DNA from: Penelope pileata
Taxonomy: Eukaryota > Chordata > Aves > Galliformes > Cracidae
Length of the DNA stretch: 64,000 nucleotides
Direction of reading: 5' to 3'
Assembly (NCBI GenBank): GCA_013396635.1
Contig: WBMW01005007.1
Span: forward strand, 991,585-1,055,584
Under the pieces are notes generated by a model. The model did not search any database. It worked only from the letters and a program-made list of their open reading frames with translations, and was not told the DNA's origin. Position numbers and translations under genes: made by a program. Positions 40,901 to 53,000 of this stretch are shown in pieces (the stretch's first letter is position 1; each line of letters opens with the position of its first letter).

Positions 40901-43900
40901 ACCTGAGCACATCTTATCTCAGTTAAAACCCAGGTTTAATGAAAAGAGGATACTGTCGTTTATGCTCATATTTTTTAATGTTTTAAATAAATGTATGTTT
41001 GTTAAACCATCTTTAACTCTTTTAAGTCCAAAACACAAAAAGGAATTCATAAATAATGCATCTTAAAAGTTGTAATCTTTTGTCTTTTGATGTACCAAAG
41101 TACCAGAAAGGAAGAAATATTTACAAAAGGAAGGAAACAGACAAAGGAAGAACATGAACAAAACCCACCATATTCTTACCTTACTCTGAAGGTATTTAAA
41201 GCTAATTTGCAGGTAAAACATGCCTTCCTTCTCCCTCTATTTGGAATTTTTAAACTCTTAGGGTTTCAGTACATTACCTACCTTTTTATTAATACATATA
41301 CATCTTAAATATGCATTCGTGGTACAGGTAGAGGTGAAGAAGAAAAGGGCTTATTTACATTATACGCTAGGTAGAAGTGAGTCTGGCAGCTTCTCTTAAA
41401 GCCCATGGACTGTAACAAACTATAATGGGAAAAATATATATACACACACATTACTTTAGCTCTTGTAAACCAACTACTTCATTTTAGTTGTAATTAATTT
41501 CCAGCAGCAGAAGATGTAAAGGGCTACATATGTATTCTTTAATGTACAAGATTTGTATTAATATAATGTCTGTTTTAAATTTACTGTTATCTTCTATTAA
41601 AGAATAAATAATTGTACAGCTTTCTAACGTGTAGCTCTTGAGCTTTAAATCACTGACCATAACTAACAAGCAGTGTAATAGCACGAGTATCTTAACTAAA
41701 GCCACAGACTGCAATTTTCTTGATTGTAAATCATCATCATTTTTAATGCAAAAGCAACAGCAAATCTCTGTAATTACTGGGTGCATTTTGAATCACTTTT
41801 ATGATTACTGCTCTATACCCATTAAAAATCCAAAACACTGAACTGCACAGGGTATAAAAATGAAATTATGATACAGTGCAAGCTATAATTGAAATCCATA
41901 AATTTCTGTACTGGTGTTCAAAATTATTTTGTTGCCAAGAATTGAAACCCTGCAGAATTGACTTTAAAAACATTTACTTTAACAGAGTGGTAGTTGCAGT
42001 AACAACAGTAGTTACTTTGAGGGTGCTTAAAAGTAAAAGAAAATGATGAGGATCAGATTTGGCATTCTTGCACTATTTTTTAAAATCTGCTCTGTGTGCT
42101 ATTAAAAAGAAAAACAAATCCAGAAGAAGCCAGCAGTAGCATACACACTTCTCAGATCTGTAATTAAAGATCTCAGGATGCAGCTTATAACAACTTGTGT
42201 AACTTACCATCTACAGCACTGTCCAAGAACATTCCAGAGTAGTAAAAAACTGAGTTTAAAAAAGCACCCACACATTACTGGGGCAATCTATTACCTTTCT
42301 TTGATAATAAACAGAATATTTGTCTTCTAGATGTATGAGTGTTCTAGGAAATGTGGAAGGGAAATCAAATGTCTCACAACAGGAGAGGTTTTATTAGGGT
42401 AATAGCTTTAATGTTTCTAGGTAATGAAAGCAGACATCTCAATAAAAGATTAAGAGATGTTTAGATGGCTGCAGAAAAGGGGTATTGGAATACTCTGGAT
42501 TCGGGTAGCCCAGTTTACAAGACCCAGGAAAAGCTTTGGTGTTTCAGCTCTCAGAACAAAGACAGTGAAGAGATGACTGCTCTCACAATGCTGGTTAATG
42601 CATTGGACCTACTGCATGGGTCCAATTAATCTCTACTCATGAAGATGGGCTCAACTCAGAGACTACACATGAGGAAGGGCACCCTTCTGTTCTTTCTGAT
42701 TTTATACCATAGCTAATTTAAACTAGAAGTCATCATTATTAACAAAAAAGTAATAAGTCACTAGTAAGTGTGGGCTGGAAATTAGAAGATACCTTCTATC
42801 TTAAAAAAGGAAGAAAAAAGGTTGAGGACTTGGAAGTAGTTTGCTATTAGAAAGAAACAGGAATAAAACAATTTCCTAAAACAGAGATGTTCTTCCAGGC
42901 CTACACACTAATGTCACTGCCTGCTTCCCCTGGTCACCAAAGCTCCTTTTGCTGTAGGCAACCCTCGTTTTTCATTCTGGTGTGCTTTTCCTAAATTTAA
43001 AGGACTTCTACCAGACGCTGCACAATCAGTAAGAGACAATTTGCAGACCCATCCTGCAAAACCTCCAGGGAGGAAACCTGGAGAAAAGTCTACTTTTTAC
43101 CTTCTTCTATTCAACTTTTTCACAGAAATTTCTCCAGGATTAGACTATAACATTGTACTAATGATTGCCACAATCGTGGCTAAAGAACTACTCTAAACTA
43201 AGAATTAATTTTCACTGGCGTATAGATTCCCCTTAATTATTTCCCAGTTTTCCAGAAGCTTCAGGCTAGGAACAGCCATGCAAAGTTTTTTCCTTAAAAG
43301 CAACACATTGAACTGTTTGTTTTCAGGAACAATATATTGAAAGTGGATTATATCAACGTTATTTAATAATGTTTCCAGCTATTTAGAAATAAATTGTTGA
43401 AAATACCAAACTTCACAGGGGTGTATGTAGACAAATGCATGGCTGAGTAATTGGGTATCATCTCCAAGGTGGTGCAGCTTGCCCCCTTCACATCAAGATC
43501 AGCACTTGTGAACCAGAACACATTCAGTCCGTTACAATGATGCAAACAACACTTAAAGACACTACATGGATTCCCATTGCATTAACAGGAAAGTCTGCTG
43601 ATTATGCAAGCACTACAGAGGAAGCAGTCATGGGGATACAGATGTTTTTCCTGATCTCATCCTTCCATTCTTAAGGCTTGAGGAAATGCAAGTGTCACTT
43701 GGCTCTGGTTTTCTCTTGCCTGTGCATTTAAACGCTCCAAGGTGTTTCAAGAACCTGCTTCCTTTCAGCAGCACATCCCTCTCCAGTTATACTGCAAAAA
43801 TTGGATTTCAGAATGCAGTATGTATGACTGAGCACTTGTTTTATGGTCATGAAAGGATTTTTTAGGCCAAATGGTCAAGGTTTGATAGCCAAGTGCTCAC

Positions 43901-44330
43901 TTCTGTCCTTTATACATAGATGCTTAAAACATATGATCATCATGCACTGCAATTAACAGAAAAAGAGCAATTCTTCAGTATGTCATCCAAGGTTTCATTT
44001 CTGAACAACTGTTGATAGCAGAAGAGATTTACAAAAACCCTACTGTTATTCTATCACATAAGGGACAAGTTAGATGGATTTAAAAAAAGGATCAAAGTCT
44101 TAGGGATTAGAAGCATGAATGCTGAACTTCTAGCAAAACAGTAGCAAGATGCACAACTAATACAGTAGAATAACTTTTTGCTACACAGAATGAAGGTATA
44201 TTATTGCATCAGTTCATTCAATTATTTATACTTGTACAGCAGGCTACTCTGGAGCCTGTCACTGACATATTCTGTAAAATAGAGCAAAACAATCAACTGT
44301 GAATACTTTTTTCCCCTCCCTCCATTAGCT

Positions 44331-44332
<2 letters not shown>

Positions 44333-44376
<44 letters not shown>
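44333..44376 (+). repeat. 44-base poly(A) tract
   Basis: This is an uninterrupted run of A preceded by TTAGCTGC and followed by GAACAAGC. It is by far the longest mononucleotide run in the window. The 60 bases upstream contain no AATAAA and no recognised retrocopy, so I treat it as a simple repeat and not as a retroposed tail. Confidence 0.95.
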
Positions 44377-44380
<4 letters not shown>

Positions 44381-47300
44381 AAGCAAAAAACAACCTCCAG
44401 AATACCTACCTGCATGTTGTCAGACCTACAAGAAGTCTATGAAGCTTTTTGAGGTTTTGAGGTTGCAAGAGAAACTGCAGAAGAGCAGAAATTCCTTGGA
44501 AGAAGCCAATCTACCAGGTCATTCAGAGAGAAAGAAATCCTTTAATAAAAGCATTAGTTTTATCCCTAGTGACCCTGAGCTGGGTCAGTGTGTCTGCAGG
44601 GATACACAGAACAGACATTTATTTTTACATGACATGCCCAACAGGGAAAGAGTTTCCTACAGTTTACACTTGAGTCAGACTGACACAGAATAAAAATAAG
44701 TCTGAGGGCTGAGAAATTTAATCATGATTCATCTGTGACCCAGGCATGTTACTGTTTTCTTCAGCTGTGTCCTGAGCTATAGGATGGATGCCATACAGCA
44801 TTCAGTGTGGCACCAGGCCAGATCCCTGGCCACGTTCAAAGTACACACTGCACTCCCCTGTGATTTATGCAAGTGTCTCCAGGCTTATCCTTTGCTGATC
44901 TCACTTTTGCACGTGCATGTTCCTGCAGTACCTATGGACCTATACTCCTCAGGCACTGAGCACAGCACAGAGTTATCCTCAGCTCCCACTTCTGTAGTGA
45001 ACCAGCAGCAGTGACTGAAAAACGGAGTAGGCATACACGTCTGTGCCTTCTGTCTGTCTCTGCACACATGAAGTCCATAGGAGTTCACCTCCAGGTTAGT
45101 GGGATTTATGATCACAACTAGACCAATGGCACTGCTGGAGAGCACCCAAGGAGATGGGCTGCTGTGTGTCAAGAAAGCAGGCTGTCCTCAAAACTGCTGC
45201 AGCACAGCAATCAAGCAGTTATTGATTTGATAGGGGAAGACAACAGAAGGGTGAAACAAACCTGTATTTGTTGGAACAAAATTATGATGTTGTGTGGAGA
45301 AAATCTTACTGATCCTCCCCTCACATCAAACTGATCTCTTTGCATGTCAGGCAACAAAACTCCAAGCAAAGAAGCAATAAGTAGATGCCACAAATCTTGA
45401 CTTTAGTGAGCCTTCTGATGCAGTTTCACTGGACATTCATACTAGCAAACTAGGTAGGCATGGTCAAATGCAAATAGCAAGTACAAAATATTTGCAAAAA
45501 TCTACCTACAAACTACATAAGACAAAAAGAGTGATAGTGAGAAGTTTTGCAGCAGCTGTCCTCAGCACAACAATAATAGTTATTTTTACTACCAACGTCA
45601 ATGGTAAAAAGGAGAATATTTTTATATCAGTGGGACACATTCAACCAGTTGGAGCATTAATGCACAGGAGGACAGCCTTTGAATTCACAATGGTCTTAAA
45701 TTGAAGGGAGTCTGATAATACAAGGATGTTATTCCTCAGGCACAACAGCAAGAGTACAACTGAGTACGGATCATTACCTGCACAAACAACGGGGAAACAA
45801 ATGGCAAGCTCGGCTGCCTGAAGGTCTCAGGGCCTGCCACAGACCCAAGGTAGGAGCCAGCAATAACAGTATTACAAAAAGGGTAACAGTCACAAGGGGA
45901 TAAACAAATCCCATTACAAGCTGCAAAGACACAGTAACCAACACTGCTCAGCACCAGCAAGGCCCCTGGCCTCTTCAGACCACTGAGTGAGTGTGCAAAA
46001 TAGGTCACCTTCCCACCCTCCCCCCAACAAGAGAAAGGCTAGAAAAAGGAGATGAATTAACTATTAATTCATTAATTAATGGACCATTAATTATCAGACA
46101 TTCGGGTAGGACTTAGCACCACCCTCAATTATCTAAACTTTGCTACCCCAAGACAAGACACAGCAAGAAGTAACAAACTGAAACTGTAATAGGGAAGACT
46201 TAGGTAAGATACTAGGAAACAATTTTAACAGTTATTAATCCCTGATTTGCTAAACTAAGATTAAGATCACCAGTAATGTAACCTCAAAAGTTAAGAAGCA
46301 GTTTGTCGAGCTAATGTTTGAGGAAAACACTCATAACTATTTCACTATTTCACTATTCAGACACTTGAATCTGTTTGGACAAGTATTTCAACCACAAAAA
46401 TTACTAAGGGTTGGTGCAACCAACTGGCCAAACAGCAGAAAGACATTTAACTCCACGTGGATCTGGTGTTATATGAGCAAAACATTTTAAAAATAAGACA
46501 AAACCTTCAGCAACTTCAATTTAATCAAATCTTAGATCCATAGAAGGGGAATACACTAAGAACTGTTGCACCAATTCCACTGCTTTTTCCATTCTTCAGA
46601 GACACACTCCTGGTTCAGTTCCATGAAGCACTACCACTTTGTGCAGTGGAAGGGGGGGAAATAAAAAAAAACTTGCATAAAGCTGCAGGAGTCTTTCTAA
46701 ACATATTCTTCAGCTGCAAGCTGTCTAAACAACATCCAGAGCTGTGATTTCAACATGAACTTATGAAAAAAAAAAGGAAAATACCGTTACTACCTTACTG
46801 TTATTTGCGTACTCTTTTTTTCTTCCTTTCCACACTGACAAAGAAAGCTGGCTATATGGGCACAAGCAATGGGTTTAAAAAGTCTAAGAACTCATGTTTA
46901 GCATGAAAGCAAGAAATCAGAGATTCTGAAATAAAAGTAAAGGAGGGTGCTGGCAGCCAGCAACTCTTCTGATCACATTACTTTAAGTGACAAAAAGAAA
47001 AGAAAATTAGTTACAATGCTTGCCAAATTTCCACCTCTATGATTGACAGAACATATAAATAAAGCAGTCTTCAAACAAATCCCACTATTTCACCTAAGTC
47101 AAAGAGTCATCTCTGCCTTTGGGTAAATAGCTCCAAAACAACATGATATAACCTCAGTCTACAGACATTCTTCTGTCTGCTCTTAAGATCTCTTTTTGGC
47201 AGCTTTTATCTTCTTCCCCGGTCTCGCTTCTCAGTGCGGTTTAAGCCCAGCAAGGTAACAATTACCAACATACAGGATTATTATTCTTAAATAGGCTAAA

Positions 47301-49832
47301 ACATTCTTTTGAGAGGACTATCCAGCACCAACAAATACTCACAATACCGTTATCAACTTCCGTTTCCTGCATTCTAAATATTTCCACATACCAGAAAGCA
47401 TCTTAATCATTATATTTTCTATTCCTCTACTTCTGGTTGAAAAATGGGAAGTCATCCAGAATTTCACTGCACTGTTTGATAGGCTGTGGGTTAACATCTC
47501 CAGACCAAAAGCGGTAGGAAGAGCAAGAAAAAAGAAAAGAGGTGCAGATCAATTTCATGTTATGTAGATGCAGCTAATAAAAGCTCATTTAAAGAGCTAC
47601 TTAGATCAACATTAGGCAAAGGCCAGAAAACCAGTGATTATATTTTTGTATTTAGTACTTCGAAAGCAGAATTATCGATCCTGGGCAAGAAAACTCACTT
47701 TGTTCCCAACAAAATCTGTAGCAAAAGTTCCACCGACTTGCATGGCATGGGGTCAGATTTGACATACCCAACAGAACTTACTGTACAGGTGTTTTTACTT
47801 TTGAAAAATCCTATTGTAGAAAAGGCAAAGTGCAGGTAAGACAAGAAATATCAGCGCTGCAGGCTGTTTAGAAAGCATTATAAAGCCTCTAAAACTAGAG
47901 CCTAAACGTCCTGACAAGCTCTGTTTCACTGAGGCATGCCTATTTGCATTTAATGGCTGCCATATTTTCTCCTACCAGTTATTAATCAAACATTCTGAAG
48001 CATCAATGATTAAGGACACAGCCATCAGACAAAAGGGAATATAGATAACACTAGAAGCTCTTCAGATGAAGAAATCTCTCTCTCTGACAGTTATAATTTA
48101 CTTTTTAATAGTATTCTTTGTTTCTTTAACAGTGGTTAATGTGAGTATCATTGCAATGAAACACTGACATCAAAACTAAGGCTCATTTGTCACCCAAAGG
48201 TTAAAAAATGGATGTATATAAAACAAGGAACACATTAAGGAGTGCCTCACACAGACTGCAAGCCCCTAAGTCCACGTAACATGCAAACTATAGATATTGC
48301 TCTGTTTATCATTCATCTTCTCTGTAATACAGACAGCAATAGATAATTACTATTCAATTAACTATCTGAAATAGTCTACAGAAAAGTATTTGGAAGTGAA
48401 TCACCTTTCAAGTCAAACATGCACTAAAATAAATAATGACTAGTTGAGAGCAATGCCCTTTGAAATAAAGGGTTTTCTCTTTTCTCAGCAGGAACCAGAG
48501 AAGAAAAACATCACTTAAGTACTGGGAGGAACTGCATAAAGAAGTAAACATCAGTGAAAACACCTGGATCACTCAAAGTCTTTCTTAAAAATACCATCTG
48601 TAGAACTTTAGAACAGAATTTAAATACTCTTTAATGTGAAGGAAAAAATGTCACCATGTTAAAAATAGTGCATCTTGAAAAATTAAAATTAAAAACTTAC
48701 GAATTGAAAACTATCAAGAATATGAAGCGTACATACAAATGCTACTTCACAGAACATCAGGGAAAAGGACAAAAAAGAACAATTGTAGAGTTAGAATGTG
48801 CTAATTAAAGGGATGAAGTTGTTTCTGTCCAATTGTATGGTATCCTCAAATTAGAAAAAGAAATCTTTCTGTACAAAATGTGACAAGAAAGACAAGGGAG
48901 AAGACGAGAGAAATAAGCTCCCAAAATTCCTTCACCACCCTTGCCTTGAATTCAGTTCATGTTCATTTAAGGTCTAAAGCTATTTCTTCTTGACAAGATA
49001 GCGCTCATTTCCTTATCCACATAGGAAGAAGGATGTTCAGCACAAAGGAATGTCTGCCTTATTTTCTAAATTCAGATCAATACTATTACCCATTACATCA
49101 ATTTCACCCACTTAAAAGTCTATAAAACAAATGCTGTAAAAACAACCCATTCCCAACAAATTCAGGCTCCTAACGAAAACATCGTACAGGAAAGACATAC
49201 TGCAGTGGCTTATTTCCTGTTAGACACCATAGGAACTAATTTAACAAGCCTAGTGCATGCATAAGCAACTCTTTCTAATATTTTTATGCTTAGAATATAA
49301 GTTCTCTTTTAAGCAAGCTTCCAACACTATGATGAAACAGTCCCTGAGGGCAACACCCAAACCCTTTACAGCTTCCTGTGTAGGTGAAGTAATACCTACT
49401 ATTGAAGTCTCACAAGAAAACTACCAAGTTTTGTAAGAAATATTTTAAAAAAAAAAACACAGCATCCACGCTACCACATACTTGCTACAAGCCCACTTCA
49501 ACTAAAGATTCATGCTTCCTCTTATGATAAATTCTTTCTACTTCCACTGCCAGAAGCTTTTCAAAACACATAAAATTTACTTACAGCAACTGGTATTACA
49601 GATGACATGAACTCCATTGGAAAAATATCCTAAACTGATCAAATCCTACCCAAGCTGCTGCTCACACTTAAAGGCATAAGTGAGCACAGGCCACCAGCCT
49701 GGGTGTGCCCAGCAGTGGACTCAGCTCAGCTGATGGCCATCAGCAGTTAAGGCAGTTCCCCTCCTTCACTCACATGCCTTTCTATCAAAAAGAATAAAAT
49801 CCTTTTCCCAGGGAATGATCGCATCAGAATCC

Positions 49833-50039
49833 AAAGAAATTCTTTATTCAGAGGTTGGTGAGGCACTGGCACAGCTGCCTAGAGAAGCTGTGGATGCCCC
49901 ATTCCTGGAGGCGTTCAAAGCCAGGTTGGATGGGCCCTGGGCAGCCTGAGCTGGTGGGTGACAGCCCTGCCCACAGCAGGTGGTTGGAACTGGGTGGTCT
50001 TTAAGGTCCCTTCCAACCCAAACCAGCCTGTGATTCTAA
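49833..50039 (+). mobile_element. Avian CR1 LINE, 5'-truncated 3' end
   Basis: The sequence follows the avian CR1 3' terminal region in order: TTCTTTATTCAGAGG, TGAGGCACTGGCACAG, CTGTGGATGCCCCAT, GTTCAAAGCCAGGTTGGATG, GGTCTTTAAGGTCCCTTCCA and ACCAGCCTGTGATTCTA. The last part is the usual 3' end before the ATTCTATG-type tail, here reduced to under one unit. About 207 bases remain, typical of severely 5'-truncated CR1 copies. It is oriented plus, opposite to SAMD5. It holds no functional reading frame. Confidence 0.93.
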
Positions 50040-53000
50040 TATTGAAAAGATAAACAGTATTTTTTAACATCGCTTCAAATGCCGACTTGTTAGACCACAA
50101 ATATAGGGAATTAAGTCAACTTTTTAGGAGAATTTTGCCATAACCTTTGCTAAGGATACTAATGTTACTTCTTAAAGAGGTGGAAAATGATTGACTGCAT
50201 ATGCCTTGTTCTTCTGGTTTGTTTTCATTTGGTTTAGTTTTGACTTTATTGGCAACATCGCATACATTTTAATACTTCTAGCCAATGGCTGCGTGAAGTA
50301 TGTCCTCGCTGTATGTAATTTTTAGACCCAGAGAGAAAGCAACTACAAGTATTCTCCACCTATTCCACAAGCTATAAAGCATTATTTTTATCACAGTGTA
50401 AACATCAAGTGTATGTGAAAATCTCCCCTCCTGAGTATTTCCTTGGCAAAGTCTAGTTTAGAAGTTATCATAGCAAAAGCCAAATAACTTCTTTCAAAAG
50501 AAAATAACAATGCAGGTGAGATTAAAGTGACTTTTTCCATCAGCTCTCTTAGTAAACTTTCAGTCAAATTTCTTTTACTTCTTCTTTTCCCCTTTTTCAA
50601 ATGTTAGCACCTTTATACAGTAAAATGAACGGACCTTCTCTCTTCCAGCTCGGGAGATTCTGGTTCTGTGACTCTCTCAAGTAATTACCACAGTTCTATT
50701 TGTTAACCCTGGAGTTTCTTTAGGATGACATTTTAAAATGAGAATTGCTTGTTAAGTTTAGCCTGAAATAAGTGAATGTAGACTCAGAAGCAGAAACAGT
50801 CACTCATTCTTATCTTAGGTTGAGATTCTCAGCCTAGGAGCCAGCACACGAAGATCTAACAGGTCTTCTCAAGAGCAAATTTGATTCTTGATGACTCCTT
50901 ATTCCAGTACTTCCCATTCCTTAGCTATGGAAAAAGCTCTGCAAATCTAATAATAGCTGGATAACTTAGGGGAAAACCTAAACTATGAGGTACACAAAAA
51001 AGCTGAAGGGCATTTGTATAAAATTTCTCAATGCAGTACAACACAAGCAGTTATTAGTAGAACAGGTTTAAACAAAATTGGAAGAGAAACATTTTGGCAA
51101 CCACTTAACAATCAGATAAGAATTAAAAGATGCTACACTTAGGTGAGCTTACCATGATTGCATGATAAGCACTCAAAAACTATGCCAACATTTTTTTGCA
51201 ACGTTTTTGCATCAAACTCATAACTTTCAGGGAGCCTTTTTTTTTTTTTTTAGCAATATGTTCTCTCTTGCTTCAAAAAGATCACATCAGTCTCATACCT
51301 ATTTTCTACAGCTGTAATGCCTACTCCTTTTGCCAGATCCCTGGGATCTCCCCCACATGAGAGAGAGGCTTTCTTCTCATCAGAGCATGGGAAAGGTGGG
51401 GGAAGGATCCCAGTTACAGCCATGGGGACTCTGGGGCAGCAGGAGAGTGAGGCAGAATAAAACTCAGGCAGAGCTTAGAATGGGATGAATAACTAATTCA
51501 GGGCTTGTCATGAAATGGGATGAGGAGACATCAAGTCAGAAGAATGGAGCGTTGTCTCAAGGTGTACAAAAAGGTATCACTGCCTCAGTTCTTTCTTTCC
51601 ACCAAAACAGGTCATGGGTGACACTCCTCAGCTTTGTTGAGTGAATCTAGACTGGGGTGAAAAAGGTTAGGGAGGCTTAGGCAAAAGACGTACATTCTTG
51701 TGTTGGAAACACATTTCTCATTAGGAAGAGAATACTTCATCTTCAGGCAGATGTAGAGGAGATGATTTAGGAGAAGTCAGGTAGTGAGCAGCTCTGGGAC
51801 AGGCTGAGAGCTAATAGACAGCTGGGCTGGGAGCTGTGGAGACCAAAGGATGGGAGCATGCTAACGCAGAAGAGTCACTCCTGGCAAAAATTTCTATCTA
51901 AAAACCAACAGCACTGATGCAGAAGTGTCGCTCACTCCTAGATTTTTATCTTTTATTGCTCTATGGAACATTGATTTATTGAGAACATGGTCAGGTGGCC
52001 ACTTAGCTAACCCTGGGAAAAAAACTGTTGAAGCTGTTCTTCATCTTGGATGGAAAGACGAGATTTTTTTCTGGCTTTTTAACTCTTCCCTGAAACACAC
52101 AAAAATTACTACATGTTTTTTGAGGCATAGATGTCAAAACTGGACTTAATTTCCTCACAGTGTTCTCACTGATGTCACATGCAGTGTGATAACACCACAG
52201 CCCCACTTCAGGGTGTGGATGCTCATGACAAATGCAATCCTTCTAAGGAAAAAATGAACTTGTGGAAGATATACATTTGTATCCAGTTGTAAGTTTCATT
52301 TGATACACACCATTTCTTCCTGATTTATAGTTACTGATGGTACAACTGTAAACAACAGTTTACTTGATTGCAGCCCAAATCCATGAGTGTGGATTTCAGA
52401 TAATATTTACTACTGGTTCTCGTTCAAACCTGTCAGATCTATATTCAGAAGTCTGCCCTGCTGCTGTTCGAGCTGCTAATGGTGATATTTAAAGCTCTGA
52501 AAAGTTCTGGTTTCTTTTGCTTCTTTTCTATAGCTACTGCTATATTTATTGTTCTCATCTCACGTTGTACCGTTCTCACCCATCACAGCAGTTACAGCTG
52601 GTAAGGGTGTGCTTGTTAGCTGATTCAGATTTGAGCACTTCAAACCAAACTCGGCATCAAATGAAATCCCTGGCAAAACCTTCACTGACTTCACTGGGAA
52701 TGAGACCAAGTGGAGGAGCAAGAGGCATGTATCACTGCAATTCACATACTGCTGAGCTCATGAGAACAAGGACAAGGCGTTATTTGAAGGCAGTTACAGT
52801 CGTATTTCATTTAACAAACCACTTCTCTTTTGTTTTGCAAAATACTCAGAGGTGTTTGTTACTCTCTGTAAGTAGCAAAGCTAGCAGACTTGATGACTCA
52901 CTGCAGACAGTTCTGGGCCAGCCTGGCTGCAGCCTGGCACTGTCGGGGAAGGTTCACACAATTCTGTGCTTCCTGCTGCAGAGTCGTTCCCAAAATAACG

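Larger units (their letters stand above)
30786..49832. other. AT-rich noncoding DNA, probable intron
   Basis: I see no gene here. Reading frames are short and scattered on both strands, the longest about 134 codons at 40071-40475, with no recognised motif. Notable content is a degenerate three-copy repeat at 31464-31556, A tracts at 34321-34336 and 38938-38955, a 44-base A tract at 44333-44376, and TAAT-rich clusters at 37944-37977 and 46054-46095. Confidence 0.5.
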
